A stretch of DNA of 64,000 bases from Stackebrandtia albiflava. Lineage in GTDB: Bacteria; Actinomycetota; Actinomycetes; Mycobacteriales; Micromonosporaceae. The notes under the pieces were generated by a model, which saw only the letters and a list, made by a program, of their open reading frames with translations, did not search any database and was not told where the DNA came from. Positions 17,557-26,558 of this stretch are shown here, one piece after another (the first letter of the stretch is position 1; the number at the start of each line of letters is the position of its first letter). The position numbers were made by a program, and so were the translations under genes. The stretch is taken from the NCBI RefSeq assembly GCF_007994225.1, contig NZ_VLLL01000009.1, positions 124,001-188,000 on the forward strand, in the 5' to 3' direction.

Positions 17557-18806
17557 CGACCCCGCACACCGCCGAACCGCGGCGGCGTGTCGGAGCGGGA
17601 TGGATCGGCGGCATCAGCGCGGCGACGCTCGGCGTGTACGTCGCGTTCTTCACGCCGATACAGGTCCTGCTGCCGCTGCATCTGGCCGAGGTCGACGCGG
17701 ACGGGCGGATCGGCTGGTTCGGCGTCGTCACCGGGGCCGGTGCCCTGGTGGCCGTGGTCGCGAACCCGGTCGCGGGCGCCCTGTCCGACCGGACCACCTC
17801 CAGGTTCGGCAGACGGCACCCGTGGACGCTGGGTGGGGTACTGGTCGGAGCCGTCGCCCTGGTGGCCCTCGGGCAACAGACCACCGTGTGGGGCGTCCTC
17901 GTCCTGTGGTGCCTGGCCCAGGCCGCGCTCAACGCCGGATACGCCTCACTCAACGCGGCGGTGCCCGACCACGTCCCGGTCCGGCAACGCGCGGCCGTCT
18001 CCGGTTGGATGGGGTTCCCGCAGGCGCTCGGCCTGGTGGTCGGCGCCGTACTGGTGACCATGGTGGTCACCGGCACCGCCGCCGGTTACACGGCGGTCGC
18101 CCTCGCGGCGGTGCTGCTCGTCCTTCCGTTCGTGCTCACCACCGCGGACCCGCCGCAGCCCCGAAAGACCTCGCCGCGGCGCCCCGCCCGTGAAGTGCTG
18201 CGGGCACTGTGGATATCACCGCGCAGGCACCCCGACTTCGGCTGGGCCTGGATCACCCGGTTCCTCGTGATGCTCGGCAACTCCACCGGCACCCTGTACC
18301 TGCTGTACTTCCTCCAGGACGCGGTCGGATACGAGCGGCTGTTCCCCGGTCACACCGCCGACGAGGGCGTGCTGATCCTGACCCTGGTGTACACCGGCGG
18401 CGTGCTCGCCACCGCGGTACTCGGCGGGATGCTCTCGGACCGCCTGGGCCGCAGGCGTTTCCTCGTCACCGCGTCATCGCTGGTCATGGCGGTGGCGGCA
18501 CTGCTGCTGACGTTCTGGCACACCTGGCCGGTGACCGTCGTCGCGGCGGCCGTGATGGGGGCCGGCTTCGGCGTGTACCTCTCGGTCGACCAGGCGTTGA
18601 TCACCCAGGTCCTACCGCGCGCCGCCGACCGCGCCAAGGACCTGGGGGTCGTCAACATCGCCAACTCGGCGCCACAGGTGCTCGGCCCTGCGTTGGCCGC
18701 CCCGATCGTCTCGTGGCTCGGCGGGTACACGGCCCTCTACGCGCTCACCGCGGTGGTCACCGTCGCCGGCGGGATCCTGATCTGGCGCGTCAAGTCCGTC
18801 CCCTGA
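17553..18806 (+). CDS. MFS sugar transporter
   Basis: A 417-residue 12-helix major-facilitator protein. The conserved loop motif occurs twice, as GALSDRTTSRFGRRH near residue 77 and GMLSDRLGRRRF in the second half. ATG 17553 overlaps the glucosidase stop (ATGA). Coupling to a cytosolic GH1 enzyme suggests uptake of a beta-glucoside such as cellobiose; this is inferred from context only. Confidence 0.85.
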   Translation: MTTPHTAEPRRRVGAGWIGGISAATLGVYVAFFTPIQVLLPLHLAEVDADGRIGWFGVVTGAGALVAVVANPVAGALSDRTTSRFGRRHPWTLGGVLVGAVALVALGQQTTVWGVLVLWCLAQAALNAGYASLNAAVPDHVPVRQRAAVSGWMGFPQALGLVVGAVLVTMVVTGTAAGYTAVALAAVLLVLPFVLTTADPPQPRKTSPRRPAREVLRALWISPRRHPDFGWAWITRFLVMLGNSTGTLYLLYFLQDAVGYERLFPGHTADEGVLILTLVYTGGVLATAVLGGMLSDRLGRRRFLVTASSLVMAVAALLLTFWHTWPVTVVAAAVMGAGFGVYLSVDQALITQVLPRAADRAKDLGVVNIANSAPQVLGPALAAPIVSWLGGYTALYALTAVVTVAGGILIWRVKSVP

Positions 18807-18816
18807 CCCGACCACC

Positions 18817-18854
18817 CCGCGCGGTCCCCGCCGACAACGGCGGGGACCGCGCGG
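18817..18854. terminator. Bidirectional terminator
   Basis: A perfect 17-bp stem (18817-18833 with 18838-18854) and a four-base loop lie between the convergent MFS and ilvE genes. Confidence 0.85.
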
Positions 18855-18863
18855 AAGAACGGG

Positions 18864-19961
18864 TCAGTCCAGGACGGTGGTCCAGCCGTACGGGTCGGGG
18901 ATCTTCCCGTGCTGAATGTCCAGCAGGGTCTGCCGGATCTGCATCGTCAACGGCCCGGCCTGCCCGTCGGAGGCGCTGAACTCACCGTGCACGTCGCGGA
19001 CCGCGCCGATCGGGGTGACCACCGCGGCCGTGCCGCAGGCGAAGGCCTCCGTCAGCTTGCCGGAACGCGCGTCGGCGCGCCATTCGTCGATGCTGTACGG
19101 CCGCTCGTGGACCTGGTAACCGGCGTCGCGCGCCAGGGTGAACACGGCGTCGCGGGTGATGCCGGCCAGGATCGTCCCCAGCGGCGGGGTCACGATCGTC
19201 TTGTCGGCGTCGAACACGAAGAAGATGTTCATCCCACCGAGCTCGTCGACGTACTTGCGGTGCACCGCGTCGAGGAACACCACCTGCTCGCAGCCGTTCT
19301 CGATGGCCTCGGCCTGCGGCCGCAGCGAGGTCGCGTAGTTCCCGCCGCACTTGGCCGCTCCCGTGCCGCCGGGTGCGGCCCTGGTGTACTCGTGCGACAC
19401 CCACAGGCTCACCGGCTGCGGTCCCGACTTGAAGTAGGCACCGGCGGGAGAGGCGATCACCGAGAACAGGAACTCGTGGGCGGGCCGGACGCCCAGGAAC
19501 TCCTCGGAGGCGAACATGAACGGCCGCAGGTAGAGGCTGGTGTCCTCGCCTTCGGGAACCCACGCCCTGTCCACCTCCAGCAGCACCCGCAGCGATGCCA
19601 GGAAGGTCTCCTCCGGCAGCAGCGGCATGGCCATCCGGTCGGCGGAACGCTGGAACCGCGCCGCGTTCTCCTCCGCCCGGAACAGGCCGATCCGGCCGTC
19701 CGCGCGGTGGTACGCCTTCATCCCCTCGAAGATCTCCTGCGCATAGTGCAGGACGGCGGTGGCCGGCGACAACGACAGCGGTCCGTACGGCACCACCTCG
19801 GCACTGTGCCAGCCCTTACCCTCGGTATAGCGGATGGTGACCATGTGGTCGGTGAAGTCACGCCCGAACCCGGGGTTGGCCAGGATCGCCGCACGTTCGG
19901 ATTCCGACCTGGGGCTGGGGTGGGGCCGGATCTCGAACTGTGACACGTCTATGCCGGTCAT
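18864..19961 (-). CDS. ilvE: Branched-chain amino-acid aminotransferase
   Basis: A 365-residue fold-type IV aminotransferase performing the last step of Leu, Ile and Val synthesis. The PLP lysine is in GTGAAKCGGNYA near residue 204; AVLHYAQEIFEGMKAY and the TEAFACGTAAVV loop are diagnostic of IlvE rather than D-amino-acid transaminase or ADC lyase. GGAGGG is seven bases before ATG 19961. It follows leuB on the same strand, but two hairpins and 228 bases separate them, so it probably also has its own promoter. Confidence 0.95.
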   Translation of the reverse strand: MTGIDVSQFEIRPHPSPRSESERAAILANPGFGRDFTDHMVTIRYTEGKGWHSAEVVPYGPLSLSPATAVLHYAQEIFEGMKAYHRADGRIGLFRAEENAARFQRSADRMAMPLLPEETFLASLRVLLEVDRAWVPEGEDTSLYLRPFMFASEEFLGVRPAHEFLFSVIASPAGAYFKSGPQPVSLWVSHEYTRAAPGGTGAAKCGGNYATSLRPQAEAIENGCEQVVFLDAVHRKYVDELGGMNIFFVFDADKTIVTPPLGTILAGITRDAVFTLARDAGYQVHERPYSIDEWRADARSGKLTEAFACGTAAVVTPIGAVRDVHGEFSASDGQAGPLTMQIRQTLLDIQHGKIPDPYGWTTVLD

Positions 19962-20097
19962 CTCAATCCCTCCAGGAGACGTCGTCGTCGGTGGGTGTGC
20001 CAGGTGGAACCGCGCCGCGGGTGGCGTGGTGGTGATACCCATATTGAAACTTACCGTTCGTTCAGGAGCCCTGATGCACCCGTACCGCCGGACGACG

Positions 20098-20172
20098 ACG
20101 CGCCCGGACGGCGGCTGCCGACCGGGCGCGTGTGAGTAGGACGGGACGCCCGCCGCTCGTGGGGCGGCGGGC
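20098..20172 (-). terminator. Two tandem hairpins after leuB
   Basis: Nearest leuB, GCCCGCCGC (20148-20156) pairs with GCGGCGGGC (20164-20172). Further on, ACGCGCCCGG (20098-20107) pairs with CCGGGCGCGT (20122-20131). Both stems are perfect and together would end or attenuate transcription before ilvE. Confidence 0.65.
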
Positions 20173-20189
20173 GGTGGGTTCGCCGCGGG

Positions 20190-21230
20190 TCAGCCGAGGA
20201 GCTCGGATACTCGCGCGGCGACCCGGTCACCGACGGCGGAGGTGTTCCGCGACTCGCCCGGGGTCCGCCCGGCGAGTTCGTCGGCGACGGCCCGGCCGAC
20301 CGCGGTGGCGGCCTCACCGTGACCGAGATGTTCCAGAAGCATGGAGGTCGACAGGATCGCGGCGACCGGGTCCGCGACGCCCCGGCCGGCGATGTCGGGA
20401 GCCGAGCCGTGCACCGGCTCGAACATGGAGGGGTGCGAGTGGTCCGGGTTGACGCATCCGGATGCCGCGAGGCCGATACCGCCGGTCACCGCGGCGGCGA
20501 TGTCGGTCAGGATGTCGCCGAACAGGTTGTCGGTGACGATCACGTCGAAGTCCTGCGGCCGGGTCACGAGGTACATGGCGGCGGCGTCGACGTGTTGGTA
20601 CTCGGTGGTCACGTCGGGGAACTCGGCGGCGACCTCTTCGAAGCAACGGCGCCACAGGTCTCCGGCGTGGGACAGCACGTTGGCCTTGTGGACGCAGGTC
20701 ACGTGTCGGCGGTCGCGGCGGAGCGCGCGCTGGAAGGCGTCGCGGATGACACGTTCGGTGCCGTACCGGGTGTTGAGGCTCTCCTCGGTGGCGATCTCGG
20801 CGGGTGAGCCGCGATGCAGGCTGCCGCCGGCTCCGGCGTACAGGCCCTCGGTGCCCTCACGCACGACCACCAGGTCGATCTCGCCGGGTTTGACGTCGGC
20901 GAGCGGCCCGTTCGTTCCGGGCCAGAGGCGGGACGGCCGCAGGTTCACGTACTGGTCGAAGTCGAAACGCAGTTTCAGGAGTAGACCGCGTTCCAGGACG
21001 CCCGGGGGGACGGTGGGGTCGCCGACCGCGCCGAGCAGGATCGCGTCGTGCCCGTCGATCTCGTCCTGCACCGATCCGGGGAGGATCTCGCCGGTGCGGT
21101 GGTAGCGGGCGGCGCCGAGGTCGTACTCGGTCGCCTCGTGCCCCGGCAGGGCCACGTCGAGGACCTTGCGCGCCTCCGTGATGACCTCGGTGCCGATTCC
21201 GTCGCCGGGGATCACCGCGATCCGCGTCAT
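20190..21230 (-). CDS. leuB: 3-isopropylmalate dehydrogenase
   Basis: A 346-residue isocitrate/isopropylmalate dehydrogenase-family enzyme for the oxidative decarboxylation step of leucine synthesis. [10 protein letters not shown] opens the protein; [19 protein letters not shown] and [14 protein letters not shown] form the substrate and metal site, and [15 protein letters not shown] the NAD site. The length and the short actinobacterial form favour LeuB over tartrate or isocitrate dehydrogenase. ATG 21230; a longer open frame upstream is unrelated in character. Confidence 0.93.
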   Translation of the reverse strand: MTRIAVIPGDGIGTEVITEARKVLDVALPGHEATEYDLGAARYHRTGEILPGSVQDEIDGHDAILLGAVGDPTVPPGVLERGLLLKLRFDFDQYVNLRPSRLWPGTNGPLADVKPGEIDLVVVREGTEGLYAGAGGSLHRGSPAEIATEESLNTRYGTERVIRDAFQRALRRDRRHVTCVHKANVLSHAGDLWRRCFEEVAAEFPDVTTEYQHVDAAAMYLVTRPQDFDVIVTDNLFGDILTDIAAAVTGGIGLAASGCVNPDHSHPSMFEPVHGSAPDIAGRGVADPVAAILSTSMLLEHLGHGEAATAVGRAVADELAGRTPGESRNTSAVGDRVAARVSELLG

Positions 21231-21561
21231 GTCATTCCACCTTCGTTCGCCGCCTGAACGGCACCACCATACCGGAAGCTTCCCGCATTTCGGTGGATCG
21301 ATCCCACGATGTGGCGCACTCACCTGTTCGGGTGCCACCACTCGTGCCAACGGCCATACCACCGCACCGGCGCCACACGGACGTTTCCGCAGTTGGGAGC
21401 CTCGACGACGGACGACCGTCACCCGGTCGGTGGAAACCTGCATCTGCAAGTCGCACCGACGGTGCGACTCCGAGGACGCGCCACGGTCCAGTCTGTACCG
21501 GCCGGGCACCGGACGATCGGTCCCGGCCGGTACCGATGCTCGCGAGGGGACGACCGACGAG
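21231..21561. other. Divergent intergenic region between leuB and a small Cys protein
   Basis: A perfect hairpin, AGTCGCACC/GGTGCGACT with a three-base loop, lies at 21449-21469; it may be an operator for either divergent gene or part of a leader. GTGGATCGATCCCAC near 21292 is nearly palindromic. I looked for a leucine-rich leader peptide on the leuB strand and saw none. Confidence 0.4.
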
Positions 21562-21891
21562 ATGACGAACTGTATCTACGATCCGGCGATACGCCTGGCC
21601 GCGCCCGAACAACTGCGCAGCAGCGCATGCGGCAACCCGATGCTTCCCGCACAGGCCGACCGGCACACCCTTGTCTACCGCTGTGACCCCGACGTCTGCG
21701 GCGAGCACGTCGCCGAGATCGACGCCGTCGAGGCGGGACTCGTCCGCGAGTACCGCGCCTTCCGCGTCCACGAGTGCTGGGGCCGCCCGACGGAGGCGCT
21801 GCTCACCGCGATGTACGACGCGCTGAAGCTCGCGTGGGTCTCCGACGGACGGGTCTGCCCGGGCGCGGTGAGGTTCCGCGACTCAGCGTGA
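21562..21891 (+). CDS. Unknown 109-residue Cys-containing protein
   Basis: From ATG 21562 the protein has cysteines in an NCIYDP start, an SSACGNPM segment and [11 protein letters not shown], then a helix-like [16 protein letters not shown] and a C-terminal half with another Cys. The central Cys pairs and following helix faintly resemble the zinc ribbon of large serine recombinases, but the rest does not. A strong hairpin lies in its upstream region. The last nine bases overlap the convergent reductase gene. Codon use fits the neighbours, so a real gene is likely; function unknown. Confidence 0.55.
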   Translation: MTNCIYDPAIRLAAPEQLRSSACGNPMLPAQADRHTLVYRCDPDVCGEHVAEIDAVEAGLVREYRAFRVHECWGRPTEALLTAMYDALKLAWVSDGRVCPGAVRFRDSA

Positions 21892-22878
21892 GGCCGCGGT
21901 CGGATCGGGGCCCGGGGGTGTGCCGTCACCGAAGGGCCGGCCTCCCAACGCCTCCCTACCGTGGGGAGTCGTCCAGCCGGAGAGGTCGGGGCCGCACGGA
22001 ACGATCCGCGTCGGGTTGATGTCGGTGTGCACCTGGTAGTAGTGCCGCTTGATGTGGTCGAAGTCGACCGTGTCGGTGAATCCCGGGGTCTGGTAGAGAT
22101 CCCGGGCGTAGGCCCACAACGCGGGCATCTCGGTGAGCTTGTTCCTGTTGCACTTGAAGTGCCCGTGGTAGACCGCGTCGAAGCGGACCAGGGTCGTGAA
22201 CAACCGGATGTCGGCCTCGGTGATGGTGTCACCGACGAGGTAACGCGAGCCGGTCAGCCGCTCCTCCAGCCAGTCCAGTCGCGAGAACACGTCCCGATAG
22301 GCCGCGTCGTAGCGTTCCTGCGTGGTGGCGAAACCCGCACGGTACACACCGTTGTTCACGTCGCGGAACACCGCCTCCACGACCTCGTCGATCTCGTCGC
22401 GCAACGGTTCCGGGTACAGGTCCGGCGCCCCGGGGCGGTGATGCGCGGTCCACTCGGTCGACAGGTCGAGTGTCATCTGTAGATAGTCGTTGGTGACCAG
22501 CCGTCCGCTGGGGACGTCGACGATCGCGGGGACGCTCACGCCGCCCTCGTACCCGGGTTCCGCGAGCTGGTACGCCTCGGCGAGGTAACGGATGCCCAGG
22601 ACCGGATCGACGTCGCCGGGGTCCAGTGTGAACCGCCAGCTCTTCTCGTCCTGGATCGGATCGGCGACGCCGAGCGAGATCGCCTCCTCCAGGCCCAACA
22701 GCCGCCGTACCACGAGCATGCGGCTCGCCCACGGACACGCCAGGCTCACCACCAGCCGGTACCGACCGGGCTCCACCGGCCATCGCGCCCCGGGGTCGTC
22801 CAGTATGCGGTCGTCGAAACGGCTGCGGGAACGCTTGAACTCCCCTGTGGAGTCGGTGCTGTGGTTGTTCTCGACCAT
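21883..22878 (-). CDS. GST-fold glutathionyl-hydroquinone reductase-like protein (YqjG/ECM4)
   Basis: A 331-residue protein of the omega-class GST-like YqjG/ECM4 family. The catalytic motif is ACPWASR near residue 50; the C-terminal domain has the LEERLTGSRYLVGDTITEADIRLFTTLVRFDAVY helix typical of the family. In E. coli it reduces glutathionyl-hydroquinones; actinobacteria generally use mycothiol, so the thiol partner here is uncertain. GAGGTG precedes ATG 22878 by about seven bases; a GTG nine bases upstream is also possible. Confidence 0.88.
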   Translation of the reverse strand: MVENNHSTDSTGEFKRSRSRFDDRILDDPGARWPVEPGRYRLVVSLACPWASRMLVVRRLLGLEEAISLGVADPIQDEKSWRFTLDPGDVDPVLGIRYLAEAYQLAEPGYEGGVSVPAIVDVPSGRLVTNDYLQMTLDLSTEWTAHHRPGAPDLYPEPLRDEIDEVVEAVFRDVNNGVYRAGFATTQERYDAAYRDVFSRLDWLEERLTGSRYLVGDTITEADIRLFTTLVRFDAVYHGHFKCNRNKLTEMPALWAYARDLYQTPGFTDTVDFDHIKRHYYQVHTDINPTRIVPCGPDLSGWTTPHGREALGGRPFGDGTPPGPDPTAASR

Positions 22879-23095
22879 GTGATTCACCTCATCGGTCCGG
22901 GATGTCCGCTCAGCTTAGAGGCAGTGTCGGTCTCCCGTCCGTCGCGAGTGGCCTCCGGCCGAGTGCGCCGTCCCGTGACCGAGGCCTCGTTTCTCGGAGC
23001 GTCGACAGGTCGGCCCTCGCGGAGACGCACGCGGCGATACCCGGCCACGTCCGCCACGACGCCCCCACTCGCACGGTGACGACACCATCGGCGGC

Positions 23096-23128
23096 TTGAC
23101 GGCATTTCGCAGCTGTTGCTGCTATATT
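23096..23128 (+). promoter_or_regulatory. Leaderless promoter of the second PIN toxin module
   Basis: TATATT at 23123-23128 ends six bases before ATG 23135, so transcription would start at or next to the start codon. TTGACG at 23096-23101 is the nearest -35-like box, although its 21-base spacing is long. Confidence 0.5.
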
Positions 23129-23134
23129 GCATGC

Positions 23135-23371
23135 ATGACCGTATCGATCACCATTCGGCATGTTCCCGAATCGGTACGCAACGAGCTCGCGGCGCGAGCG
23201 GCGAAGAACGGCCGCTCGCTACAGGAGTTCCTGCTCCACGAGCTCTCCGACCTGGCCGCCCGGCCACCCCTGGACGAAGTGGTGGCACGGACTCGCCGCC
23301 GTGTCAGCGACCTCGGAAGCCGGGTCACCCCCGATCACATCCTCGACTTCCGCGACGCGGACCGCCGGTGA
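23135..23371 (+). CDS. FitA/VapB-type antitoxin
   Basis: A 78-residue antitoxin. TVSITIRHVPESVRNELAARAAKNGRSLQEFLL is a ribbon-helix-helix of the FitA type, and the rest is an acidic tail ending DHILDFRDADRR for toxin binding. The -10 element six bases upstream implies leaderless mRNA starting at this ATG. Its stop overlaps the toxin's GTG start (GTGA). Confidence 0.85.
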   Translation: MTVSITIRHVPESVRNELAARAAKNGRSLQEFLLHELSDLAARPPLDEVVARTRRRVSDLGSRVTPDHILDFRDADRR

Positions 23372-23787
23372 CCGGTTCATCGGCCGGGTCCCTGGTCATC
23401 GACGCGTCGGCGGTGGTCGCGCTGCTGACGGAACCGGGCGCGGTCGGACACTGGGTCGCCGAAACGATCAGCGGCACGACGCTGCACGCTCCCGAGCTGA
23501 TGTGGTACGAGGCGACGAACATCCTGCGCCGGGCGCGCCTGGCCGGACTGCTGAGCGAGGCACACGCCACCCTGGCGCACTCGGATCTCCTCGATCTCAA
23601 CATCAACCTGGACCCCTACCGCGACCTCGCCGGTCGGATCTGGGAACTCCGTGACAACGTCACGTCCTACGATGCGGCGTACGTCGCGCTCGCCGAACTG
23701 CGGGGGATCCCGTTGTTGACGCTCGACGTGAAACTCGCGCGCGCCAGCGGGCCGCGGGCTCGGATCCTCACACCACCCGCCACCTGA
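23368..23787 (+). CDS. PIN-domain toxin, VapC/FitB-type
   Basis: A 139-residue PIN-domain ribonuclease of full length. The four metal-binding acids are in VIDASAVVALL, WYEATNIL, SYDAAYVALAE and LTLDVKLA. GTG 23368 overlaps the antitoxin stop, as in the other modules of this window. The terminator behind it also serves serA from the other side. It should cleave RNA when freed from the antitoxin. Confidence 0.88.
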   Translation: MTGSSAGSLVIDASAVVALLTEPGAVGHWVAETISGTTLHAPELMWYEATNILRRARLAGLLSEAHATLAHSDLLDLNINLDPYRDLAGRIWELRDNVTSYDAAYVALAELRGIPLLTLDVKLARASGPRARILTPPAT

Positions 23788-23842
23788 CGTCCGACCACGA
23801 AGAGGCCGGAACCGGGTGGAATCGGTATCGGCGTGTCCGAGC

Positions 23843-23882
23843 CGCGTGCCCGCCGTTCCGGAACCGGAGCGGCGGGCACGCG
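23843..23882. terminator. Bidirectional terminator
   Basis: CGCGTGCCCGCC (23843-23854) pairs perfectly with GGCGGGCACGCG (23871-23882) between the converging toxin and serA genes. Confidence 0.8.
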
Positions 23883-23888
23883 ACGACG

Positions 23889-25490
23889 TCAGTCGGTCAG
23901 GGTGACGGCGGTGGCGGTCGTGGCGCCCACCGTGGACGACAACCGGGACAGCAGTTCGGGGGACACCTCGGCGTCGGCGGCCACGACCATCAACGCCTCT
24001 CCGCCGGCCTCCTTACGTGCCACCTGCATCGCGGCGATGTTGATACCGGCGTCGCCGAGCGCGCCTCCGACCAGGCCCACCACGCCGGGGCGGTCGTGGT
24101 ATCGCAGGATCAACAACGGACCCTCGGCGTCGATCTCGATGTCGAAGCCGTCGATCTCGGTGAGCTTGCGGATCTCCTTGAGGCCCTGCGTCACCGTCCC
24201 CGACACCGTGAGCGCCCGGCCGTCCACCAGCGCGCCCCGGACGGTGAGCTTGTTGTGGTAGTCGAGGCTGTCTCCGGAGGTGAACAGGCCGACGTCCACG
24301 CCGCGTTCGGCCGCCAACAGCGGCGCGTTGACATAGGTCACCTGCTCGGCGACGTCCACGAACAGTCCCTTGGTGGCGGCGAGCTGCAACACGGTGACGT
24401 CGTTGGCCACGACCTCACCGCGCACCTCGACCGTCACCGACTGCGCGGCCCCGCCGGACACCGCGGTGAAGACGCGCCCCAGCCGTTCGGCGAGCGGCAG
24501 CAGCGGCCTGACCTCCTCGGCGACCAGGCCACCGGCCTGGACGTTCACCGCGTCGGGGACGAACTCGCCGGACAGGGCGAGCTTGACGCTGCGCGCCACG
24601 GCGAGTCCCGCGTTGTCCTGGGCCTCGCGGGTGGACGCGCCCAGGTGCGGGGTGACCACGACGTTGTCCAGTCCGAACAACGGCGAGTCGGTGCACGGCT
24701 CGGTGGCGAACACGTCGATGCCGGCACCGGCCACCCGGCCGTCCGACAACGCCTCCGCGAGGGCGGCCTCGTCGATCAGGCCGCCGCGGGCCGCGTTGAC
24801 GATCCTGACTCCCGGCTTGACCTTGTCGAGTTCCGCCTTGCCGATCAGGCCGACCGTCTCGGGGGTCTTGGGAAGGTGGATCGAGATGAAGTCCGCCTTC
24901 AGCAGCAGGTCGTCGAGGCTGACCAGGTTGATGCCCAGTTGCGCGGCGCGCGCGGGCTGTACGTACGGGTCGTAGGCGATGAGCCGCGTGTCGAACGCGG
25001 CCATCCGGGCGGCGAACAACTGCCCGATCTTGCCGAGCCCGATGACGCCGACGGTCTTGCCGGCCAGCTCCACGCCGGTGAACTTCGACCGCTTCCACTC
25101 CCCCCGTTTGAGTGAGGCGTCGGCCTGGGCGGTGTGGCGGGCGGAGGCCAACAGCAACGCCACCGCCTGTTCGGCGGCGGACACGATGTTGGAGGTCGGG
25201 GCGTTGACGACCATCACGCCACGTGAGGTCGCCGTGGAGATGTCGACGTTGTCGAGGCCGACTCCGGCGCGCGCGACGACCTTCAGTCGCGGCGCGGCCG
25301 CCATGGCGTCGGCGTCGATGCGGGTGGCGCTGCGGACGATGACGGCGTCGGCGTCGGCGAGCGAGGCGTGCAGCGTCGGGATGTCGGTGCCGTCGATGGT
25401 GCGCACCTCGAAGTCACCCGACAGCACGGCGATCGCGGAGTCGGCGAGCTTGTCGGCGATGACGACGACGGGTCGGACTGGCGTGGTCAT
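23889..25490 (-). CDS. serA: D-3-phosphoglycerate dehydrogenase, long form
   Basis: A 533-residue first enzyme of serine synthesis. The NAD-binding motif is VGVIGLGKIGQLFA, the catalytic Arg/Glu/His triad lies in NAARGGLIDE, FATEPC and VTPHLGAST. Beyond residue about 315 come the intervening (ASB) domain and a C-terminal ACT domain (LLILRYHDRPGVVGLVG) that binds serine for feedback inhibition, as in mycobacterial SerA. ATG 25490 begins the conserved region; the upstream extension is not family-like. The leader contains a stable hairpin. Confidence 0.95.
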   Translation of the reverse strand: MTTPVRPVVVIADKLADSAIAVLSGDFEVRTIDGTDIPTLHASLADADAVIVRSATRIDADAMAAAPRLKVVARAGVGLDNVDISTATSRGVMVVNAPTSNIVSAAEQAVALLLASARHTAQADASLKRGEWKRSKFTGVELAGKTVGVIGLGKIGQLFAARMAAFDTRLIAYDPYVQPARAAQLGINLVSLDDLLLKADFISIHLPKTPETVGLIGKAELDKVKPGVRIVNAARGGLIDEAALAEALSDGRVAGAGIDVFATEPCTDSPLFGLDNVVVTPHLGASTREAQDNAGLAVARSVKLALSGEFVPDAVNVQAGGLVAEEVRPLLPLAERLGRVFTAVSGGAAQSVTVEVRGEVVANDVTVLQLAATKGLFVDVAEQVTYVNAPLLAAERGVDVGLFTSGDSLDYHNKLTVRGALVDGRALTVSGTVTQGLKEIRKLTEIDGFDIEIDAEGPLLILRYHDRPGVVGLVGGALGDAGINIAAMQVARKEAGGEALMVVAADAEVSPELLSRLSSTVGATTATAVTLTD

Positions 25491-25556
25491 GGGTTGAACG
25501 CTCCTGGCGGATTCGCTTCGATACGGCGGGCCGATGGCCACGCTGCCATCACAAAG

Positions 25557-25589
25557 ATCACGCCGCTGCGGCTGCTGAGCAGCGGTGAT
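25557..25589 (-). other. Stem-loop in the serA leader
   Basis: On the plus strand, ATCAC (25557-25561) and CGCTGC (25564-25569) pair with GCAGCG (25579-25584) and GTGAT (25585-25589), leaving two bulged bases and a nine-base loop. It lies about 70-100 bases ahead of the serA start on the transcribed side. No known riboswitch class was recognised. Confidence 0.4.
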
Positions 25590-25678
25590 GAGCCTCGCCA
25601 ATGGTATGTCCGCCCATCTGACGAGACGCCACCGGGGCGTCACCGGGGGCTCGGCGCAAGAGACATCCACATACCTGC

Positions 25679-25707
25679 TTGACAGCCGGTGAATACCGAA
25701 CTACTTT
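25679..25707 (+). promoter_or_regulatory. Leaderless promoter of the Phd/RelE-like module
   Basis: A consensus TTGACA (25679-25684), a 17-base spacer and TACTTT (25702-25707) end six bases before ATG 25714, so transcription starts at the start codon. Confidence 0.7.
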
Positions 25708-25713
25708 CGAACT

Positions 25714-26199
25714 ATGATTCCGGCCGTGACCGTCAACTTCTCGGAACTCGTCAACAAGAACCGCAGCACCCTCGCGCTTCTCGACGACAACCCCGGAATC
25801 CGGCTCCACCGCCGGGACGGGGAGGACCTGGTCCTGACGACCGTGGAACGTTACGAGACGCATCTGGCGACGGTGTCGGACGCGCATCGTTTCCTCATCG
25901 CGCTGACCCGGATGAAGGCCTGGCGGAAGGACGTCCTCGAAGAGGTACTGCCTTCGGTGTACCCGTGGGTGCGGTTCCTTCCGGAGCCCGAGCGCGCCGA
26001 GTTCGCGGCCGAACTGGCCGACCTCGCCGAAGCCGCCGACAGCATAGGCAATCAGTCCGCGTTGCCGACACTGGTCGCCGCCTGGCGGCATACCGCCGAG
26101 ATCCACGCCGATCCGGTGCTGCACCGAGTCCTCAACCGTGAATACGGTGACGACTTCGGTGAGGTACCCGAGCCCGGCGCACCGGAGGCCGCCGGGTGA
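25714..26199 (+). CDS. Phd/YefM-like antitoxin, long form
   Basis: A 161-residue protein. The first 50 residues (VTVNFSELVNKNRSTLALLDDNPGIRLHRRDGEDLVL) match the DNA-binding part of prevent-host-death antitoxins. A long helical region follows, larger than classical 80-90-residue Phd. It has its own leaderless promoter, and its stop overlaps the GTG of the downstream toxin-like gene (GTGA). The call rests on the N-terminal motif and the operon layout. Confidence 0.7.
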   Translation: MIPAVTVNFSELVNKNRSTLALLDDNPGIRLHRRDGEDLVLTTVERYETHLATVSDAHRFLIALTRMKAWRKDVLEEVLPSVYPWVRFLPEPERAEFAAELADLAEAADSIGNQSALPTLVAAWRHTAEIHADPVLHRVLNREYGDDFGEVPEPGAPEAAG

Positions 26200-26549
26200 G
26201 CCCACGGCGTGGTGACCGGGTCGCGCCACCGGCGGTGGGCGGTGAGTGGCACATACGTTTCGCCGACAACACCTCGGCGAAGGGCTGGGAAGACCTCTGT
26301 TCTCAGGTGCCGTCCGCCGCGCGAACGGCGTGGGACCTGATGCGGAACCGCCCACCGTCAGTGGTGGGGAACGAGCGCCATCACCGTCTCAAGGGCTCCC
26401 TCCGGCATTCGACCTACCGGGGTGTCGTTCACGAACAGTGGCAGATCGAGGTGACCGGAAGCGGCCGCGTCTGGTATCTCGCCGACGTGGAGCATCGGAC
26501 GTGCTGGATAACGTACGCCGGTGTCCGCCATCCGAAATCCACCGAATGA
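26196..26549 (+). CDS. RelE/ParE-superfamily-like toxin
   Basis: A 117-residue basic protein. EWHIRFADNTSAKGWEDLCSQVPSAARTAWDLM, then HHRLKGSLRHSTYRGVVHEQWQIEVTGSGRVWYL and a final strand fit the RelE/ParE pattern of two helices packed on an antiparallel sheet. GTG start overlaps the antitoxin stop. Whether it cuts ribosome-bound mRNA or targets gyrase cannot be told. It ends nine bases from the convergent MFS gene. Confidence 0.7.
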   Translation: MSPRRGDRVAPPAVGGEWHIRFADNTSAKGWEDLCSQVPSAARTAWDLMRNRPPSVVGNERHHRLKGSLRHSTYRGVVHEQWQIEVTGSGRVWYLADVEHRTCWITYAGVRHPKSTE

Positions 26550-26558
26550 TCCTGTGAG

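Noticed and set aside
21562-21891. Fragment of a large serine recombinase
   Set aside because: Only the Cys spacing is suggestive; there is no catalytic domain, attachment site or mobile-element context.
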